DNA of 64,000 bases from Rhabditoides inermis (taxonomy: Eukaryota > Nematoda > Chromadorea > Rhabditida > Rhabditidae). Positions 58,456 to 64,000 of this stretch are shown piece after piece. Below the pieces are notes generated by a model. That model ran no database searches. It saw only the letters and a list, made by a program, of their open reading frames with translations, and had not been told where the DNA came from. The stretch's first letter is position 1. Every line of letters starts with the position of its first letter. The stretch spans positions 482,001 to 546,000 of the forward strand of contig CAWZYM010000075.1 of NCBI GenBank assembly GCA_963966185.1. Direction: 5' to 3'. The translations under genes were made by a program, and so were the position numbers.

Positions 58456-61400
58456 CTAGTCGGTCAGACCGCAATCGTTGTCGACCGATTCAACGAACTT
58501 ATGGCTCATCTGTCGGAGGCGCAACGGGTACGGAGAGCTGCGCACTCTCTTCTCAGACGGCTCCTCATTCACAGCAGCAGACGGCGTAGAAGGCAGAGCA
58601 GCCTGCAATAGAGAAAGCCATATAACAGAGTGTCAATGCACTCGTACCTTGCCGCTCTTCCTGGGTCGTCCCCTGCCACGTACTTTTCCAGACACGGAAC
58701 TAGAGACAGACTGCTGCTCCTGAAAGTATAAATACTAAACTATATAAGTAAGGACGGACTCGCCTCGTCGTCGCTGAAATGGCCGTTGCTGCTGCCCGTT
58801 GTTCTCTTGGGAGTGGAGGTGGAACGTCGCTGGTGCGCCTTGATGCGGCAGAGGGAACCGTATGTGTGATCGTGGGAGACGTCCATATCCGGACTGCGCT
58901 CCGATACGCACCCGTCCCTCGCGCTCTCCACGCCCGCGTCCCTCAACTCCTCCTCCTCGGAATCCGGCCCGTCCTGCGTCTTCACAATCACCAGCAGGTC
59001 TTCGCCGCACATCTCCTTCGACTGTGCTTGCATCTCGCTCTCCTTCTCCTCAGCTGCCTCGTCTGCCACCCTCTCATCCTCCTTCTTGTCTTCTGGCTGG
59101 ACGATGCATGGCTGGCTGCCAGTCTCCACCATCTCCCGTAGACGCTGAATTGAGACGACTATCATATGACCCACACCACCAACCGACCTTGTTGCTCGTT
59201 GCATGATTGTGTCGCTTCTTCATGATGTCATTCATAGCAGTGGCGACAATCGGCAGCAGTTTCTCCCTGTCCCTCGACGACAGGAACGCCATCTTTGGCT
59301 GGTCGAGGTACGACTCCGCGTTCACGATCTCAACAAGACAACCAAATGAAAGCAATCATATGTGTGCACGCACATTGTTCTTGTTGAGCGCGTCAGCGTT
59401 GTGCAGTAGATCGTCGACGATGCGCGATCCGAACACCTCAACATGTGATAGTGGACACCCAACTCGGGAGCCTTCTCACCTCGACTATCTCGGAGCGCTT
59501 GTTGTGTGGGAATCCGCAGATGTGCTCCATCTCGTCCGGGTTGTCCCACCACGACTCTTCGTCCATCCGAACCTCAAAGGAAAAAAAATATAGTGAAATT
59601 TCGGAAGATGTCGTCACTTTCAAAAATTGAATGTTAAAAAGGTACCGAAGCAACGGATCCAGGTCTATGCTCGCGTTTGTGTCTGTGGTAGCTGTCTTTC
59701 ACCGTGCGACAGAACGCACACCTGGAAGGAAGCAATGAAGGAAAGGAGTTATGCAAATGTATTCGCACCTGACTCGGAAGTAGGGTCCACCACCACAGCG
59801 CTGCAGGTAGCAGAACTCGAGTGCGCGACCCGGATACTTTTGGCTGAACCATCTGCAACACAATTGATTGACAGGTGGGCATTGCCGACTCACCGCCAGA
59901 TGCCGTGCACTCCTTTAGTGGAATACGAGATGTGCTCGCGGGCAATCGGCCACACTACCGCAGGCTTCACCTTAAAGAAACAGAAAGATATTAAAAAAAG
60001 AAGTAGGACGTGCCTGAAACGGAAGCGTTTTCCTCTTGTTCTCGAGGCTCGACTCGGAGATGCCAGATGTGCGCGACGAAGTGGAGTCAGCAACTAGGGG
60101 CGACTCGACACAAGGGCCGTCTCCACTACGCAGACGCGTCTAGAATTTAGACGAAGTGAATTTTAGAAAATTGAAAACGTACCTGGATCGCAGACGACGT
60201 CTTCGTTCGCGAACTCGACCTGGAATACGTGGATGCCATCGATGAAGATGAAACTGTACGGGTAGGCGATTCCACATGACTTGCACTTTTTGTCTGAAGA
60301 TAAGAATAATACGGACAATGATAGAGAAATCGACATCAGCAAAGCACCTGATTCACAGTCGTCCGCTTTTTCTGCGGATTTGTCTTGGAGAAAGTGGGTG
60401 TTCGAGGCGAGGGCGAGGCCTGAATAACTAAATTGCAAGACATCGTATATGTGAACGTACCTGAATCACAGGTGATTCCTCCTTCTTCTGTCCAAATTCG
60501 GAAATCGTCGATGTCTGCGAGGAGGGAGAGACATCGCCGAGAGGCGACTCCACTCTGCCTGCACTGCGCGTCTTCATCTGAATTCCCAGTTTCGTCATGA
60601 ATCAGAAACCCCTATCTTGTCATCGTACTTTCAGAGTGGACGGTGTGGGAGGGTTGTTCCATGTCTTCTTTTTCTTCTTCAGCGGTTGAGGTGTGGCGGG
60701 GGTTCGAGTGCACGAGTGTGAAGAAGCCTGCGACTTGGCCGGTGATGTATGTGATGTGGCCGACGAAGCAAGCGAATTGTCCTGAATAGCTTCAATAAAA
60801 CTGTAATATCTGAATATGGCTGTACCTTGTGGGTGCGGGGGGTGGGGGTGGCGGAGTGGGAAGAAGGCGCGTGTGTCAGAGCAAGCGACCGAGGAGGGAA
60901 CCGATTGAAGAGCGGGGCGAGTTCGAGAGCCGACAGCGCGAGTGCACTGCCTGCCTGGAAACAACGGATGCGGTTCACACACAGTTGTCTGTCAACTGAC
61001 CGCTGGCGGAGTGATGGAGACAGGCCCTGTGGCGAGGGGAACGGCGCGGCGAGCGATGGGGCGGTGGATGATGTACGTGTCTCCCTGCGCGGGAGCCGGG
61101 TCTTGCGGGGGCAACACGGGCTGATGTGCGACCGCGAGTGGCGTATACGGGGTCGGATCCGGTGACAGAAGACTCTCCACATACTTAAAATGCACTTCCA
61201 ATAAACCCACTAACGATTGTACATTTGTAATAACCATTGTAAATTTGGAAAACACACCGTGTTCTTGTGATCGGGATCGGGTGGGCGATTGCTGACCGGG
61301 TCGATGCCCGTCTGACACATTGCTCGCGACTCCGCACACTGCACAGACAACTTGGCGTACTGAAACGCATTCATACCCACTGAATAGGCTTGATCCCACC

Positions 61401-61681
61401 TTCTCGGCCCTCTGTGCTTCCCGGATGACAGTGAGCAGTAGCTGGGCGTCGCGCAAGCTGAGCGAGTGGATGTCGACCCTGTCCAGATCGAGCGCCATCT
61501 CTACAATGCCACGCGGCAGGCGCATCGCCTCCTTCTTGTCGAGGGTGGCTTGAGCAGCCACCTTGTCCACCACATCGCGCAGTGTCAGCTCCACGTCCCT
61601 GCCGATCTCATCGGGTGGCTCGACGGAAGTGGGATTGTATCCAGTAGAGGATGTCGACATGTCAGCAGAGCAAGTCAACAT
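58456..61681 (-). CDS. AT-hook nuclear protein of unknown family
   Basis: Start at 61681 (MLTCSADMSTSSTGYNPTSV), about 15 bases after a TTTTGCAG acceptor. The first exon is helical (DIHSLSLRDAQLLLTVIREA). Long Ser/Thr/Pro-rich exons follow (60620-61180), including PLKKKKKTWNN. Next come a CKSCGIAYPYSF segment, a Cys/His-rich stretch (EFCYLQRCGGGPYF, then RCAFCRTVKDSYHRHKREHR), ESWWDNPDEMEHICGFP, helical REKLLPIVATAMNDIMKK, and an acidic exon (58740-59140). Near the C-terminus GRGRPRKSG is an AT-hook core (RGRP) for minor-groove DNA binding. The protein ends DNDCGLTD at 58456. The Cys/His segments could bind zinc. The mix suggests a chromatin or transcription factor, but no family was recognised and some exon joins are tentative. 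Confidence 0.6.
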
Positions 61682-62396
61682 GCTGGCACCAAGCACTGCA
61701 AAACCACATTTACAAGGCTTTGACGAAAGTGAGGCGAGACGATGCCAACGACGAACTTAGCTTGGTGAATCAAAAAACTTAACTTCTAATGTGTTAAGTA
61801 TCCTTTTACAAGTTTATATCCTCAATTTTTTTCAAACAATTACAATTACAAAACTATCCAAAACTAAACGATAGATAGCTATAGCAGATAACGAAATCGA
61901 CTAATAAGGTGAATTTATAGTACGAGACGAAAACGTAAAAATTTAAACCGCATAATAAGGGAACCTACGCTCCCGATTTGGGGAGTCTACTCTCCCGAAT
62001 GTGGGAGCCTACATTCCCGAATAGGGAACCTACACTCCAGAATAGAAATGCTGCGTGGCTAGCCAACCGGTCCTAGCGCGCGAATTCGAATGCTATTCGG
62101 TTTGAATTGTAATTTGTACGTAATTAATTATTTTTACGATGTTAATGTAATTTTGAACGTTTCTCGTTTAAAGTATTCCTGTGAACACGTCCAACGCCCA
62201 TATACTAGCCGAAGCGAGGCGATAGTATTGCGTCGCAGCGACAAGCGACAATGCGAACTTAGGACGATCTGAATTGACTCCTAGCTGGTTGTATTTATCC
62301 ATTCAACATTTTATTCTGATCCGCAAATCCAGGGAATTCTACAATTTACAAATGGAACGAAAAAGTGGCGCATTCTTTTTTCCACACGGGCGTCGA
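61682..62396. other. Spacer between DEG/ENaC and AT-hook genes
   Basis: AT-rich, with a short tandem array at about 61965-62045 listed separately. No gene supported. Confidence 0.5.
61965..62045. repeat. About 22-bp tandem repeat, four degenerate copies
   Basis: Copies read approximately GGGAACCTACGCTCCCGATT, GGGAGTCTACTCTCCCGAAT, GGGAGCCTACATTCCCGAAT and GGGAACCTACACTCCAGAAT. Each copy is nearly palindromic (GGGA...TCCC), so each could form a small hairpin. Confidence 0.85.
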
Positions 62397-63659
62397 CTAC
62401 TTCGGTTCCATGACGGGTGGGGGGACGGGGTCTCCGGCGCCTGCGTTGCGGTAGAAGCTGCTGCGGCGAGTGAGCTGCGGCTCGGTGGACTTCGGAGCCA
62501 CCGGGGTCGCGTCGGGCCCATTGTTGTTGTCGATTCCCTCCGCGCGCCGCTTCGCCGCGTGCTTCTTGCGAAGCGCATCGTTCTTCTTCTGTAACGAAGA
62601 GTGTGGAACATTCTCGATATTGTTCGACTCACCCTCGCTTCCTCCATTTCCTTCTCGATGTTCTCGATCTCGACCTTCCTCTTCTTGTGCGTCGCGCAGT
62701 AGCAGAACACGAGGAACACCTGGGTACGGTAGTCAGCAAACTAGCAAGCTCCAGTATACCTACCATTGTGAGAATCTCGATTAGTGAGATGATACTCATT
62801 CCGAGGAAGAGGCCGACCTGACCGCCGACGTCGGAGATGAGGTTGACAAACTGAAAAGGATGATCTCCTTATGTTCACTCCTCTCCCATACCGTGTAGCT
62901 GGGTGACTCTGTGAGTACTTGATAGTTCATCCTCTCGTAGTATATCTCGATGAGCAGCGTCTGCGTCTTGTAGAAGTCGAGGCAGTCGGACATGTTCATT
63001 CCACTCGCCTTGTTCGAGCACTCGGTCGGCTGGAATGGAGGGTGACAGTTGGTATAATGGGAGTGACACGTGTCCCACCGTGAACTTGTTGCTCGGCCAC
63101 TGCGCAGTCGACACTGTCACCGCGTATGTCTCCACCCTGCAGAGACAGAGTTCAGGCCAGTCGGCTAGTCACCGACTCACTCGCAGGGCTGCGGACACTC
63201 GCAGTCGCGGATGATGTTGAATCCGGAGTCGACGTCGGAGTTGACGATGGCTTCGAGGCAGTCGACCTGGAAGGAAGAGGTGAGAAGTGGGAAGGGAAGA
63301 GTGGACACACAGCCTCGGTGGTGTTCATATCGAGACAGGAAATGCTGCCATCGTCGATGAATGGATAGGCAGCATCGTAACAGCCACACTGCAAACGGAA
63401 CATGTAGTGTTAGGTTATCCGGGCGAACTCACCTTCTCGATGATGTTCTCCTGGAGACAGTTGCGGAAGCACGCTTCCACCTACAATTACATGTATCCAT
63501 AACACTCTCTTTCTCTCATCTCGCTCCACCTCGTATGGTCCCTTGTAGTGCGGGAAGTTGGCCTCCTTTTCCAGAGTACACGTGCCGTACGGGTCGGGTA
63601 GACGGGTCGTAGACAAGAAACGCACACCTACATCTCACTCGAATCTCTCTCCCCTCTCT

Positions 63660-63695
<36 letters not shown>

Positions 63696-63785
63696 TCCCC
63701 CCTCCCCCCCCCCCCCCGCACCCATGGAAGACGCGGTGCCTGGAGGCGCGTAGTATCCGAATACATCCGGGAAGGGCGTTTCATC
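62397..63785 (-). CDS. DEG/ENaC (degenerin) cation channel subunit, 5' end off the window
   Basis: The exon at 63722-63785 (DETPFPDVFGYYAPPGTASS) is preceded by an AG acceptor, so the gene continues beyond the right edge. Cys-rich extracellular exons follow: GTCTLEKEANFPHYKGPYE, ACFRNCLQENIIEKCGCYDA, AYPFIDDGSISCLDMN, IIRDCECPQPCE with VETYAVTVSTAQWPS, and NKASGMNMSDCLDFYK. The pre-TM2/TM2 region FVNLISDVGGQVGLFLGMSI contains the conserved GxS selectivity filter (LGMSI), continuing ISLIEILTMVFLVFCYC. The cytoplasmic tail is charged (EIENIEKEMEEARKKNDALR) and ends VMEPK at 62397. The order FRNCLQE, CGCYD and CxCxxPC matches the family thumb/palm signature. These are sodium-permeable, amiloride-type channels in touch, proprioception or acid and peptide sensing; the gate and ligand are not assignable. 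TM1 is missing from the window. One intron (about 63479-63527) is only 49 nt. Confidence 0.9.
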
Positions 63786-63948
63786 CTGAACACACTCGTT
63801 TCTCATTCCGACGCGTGCCGTCTATTCTCGGCTAATGCCCTGTTAATGCCTTCTCCAGGTTTCGGACCGGAAGCGAGACCAGAGAGGGAGCGACACCTCA
63901 ATTATTCACCCAGAATTGCGCACAGAGACCATGCCTCCCACCTCCTGT

Positions 63949-63996
<48 letters not shown>

Positions 63997-64000
63997 CCCC
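63786..64000. other. Intronic sequence of the DEG/ENaC gene with a terminal (CT)n tract
   Basis: From the acceptor of the last visible exon to the window edge no further exon was recognised. A (CT)n array occupies about 63953-63990. Another lies at 63667-63692 in the preceding intron, next to a C-run. Confidence 0.55.

Noticed and set aside
1..64000. CRISPR arrays, bacterial operons, rRNA genes
   Set aside because: No repeat-spacer arrays, ribosome-binding-site-led genes or rRNA motifs. Intron-exon structure shows a eukaryotic genome.

Overview
The window is eukaryotic, and an ecdysozoan animal, most probably a nematode, is favoured. Genes are split into many short exons by small GT-AG introns, some only 40-65 nt. 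The families found are typical of nematodes: a glutamate-gated chloride channel subunit, a second inhibitory Cys-loop subunit, an innexin, a DEG/ENaC subunit, an astacin with EGF and CUB modules, a TRIM-NHL protein and a nuclear receptor. Several genes have a bare splice acceptor just before the start ATG, as expected if transcripts are trans-spliced. No species can be named from sequence alone.

Layout. 5-3571 (-): 3' part of a TRIM-NHL gene. 3572-10204: no convincing gene; it holds a 476-bp foldback element and a 2.4-kb pyrimidine satellite. 10205-12887 (+): inhibitory Cys-loop receptor. 12888-19215: microsatellite-rich, with one orphan exon-like segment. 19216-21928 (-): nuclear receptor. 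22160-32386 (-): KRIT1/CCM1 homologue (ankyrin repeats plus FERM), with a Ly6/uPAR-type GPI-anchored gene nested antisense at 28076-29420. 32810-36780 (-): GluCl subunit, with one good tRNA, one tRNA-like gene and a 93-aa antisense gene in its introns. 38637-46667 (+): astacin metalloprotease whose fifth intron contains a complete antisense gene (41215-45095) coding for C2H2 fingers joined to a BRWD/PHIP-like chromatin-reader region. 46953-48927 (-): four-finger C2H2 protein. 49365-50519 (-): WW-SRI protein. 50759-51511: foldback transposon with a 9-bp target duplication. About 52000-52400 (-): small secreted Cys-rich protein. 54183-57693 (+): innexin. 58456-61681 (-): AT-hook nuclear protein. 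62397 to the right edge (-): DEG/ENaC subunit.

The genes do not form one pathway. Two themes recur: membrane excitability and junctions (two Cys-loop subunits, DEG/ENaC, innexin, Ly6-type protein, KRIT1) and nuclear regulation (nuclear receptor, BRWD-like, C2H2, WW-SRI, AT-hook). Structurally, three complete genes lie antisense inside introns of larger genes, at least three introns use GC-AG borders, and introns and spacers carry a very heavy load of (GA)n/(CT)n.

The most unusual items are the astacin with an MMP-like zinc motif and no visible propeptide, the BRWD-like protein with zinc fingers where WD40 repeats are expected, the SRI protein without a SET domain, and the two foldback elements. 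Exon borders were read by eye from splice consensus and reading frame. No alignment or database search was possible.
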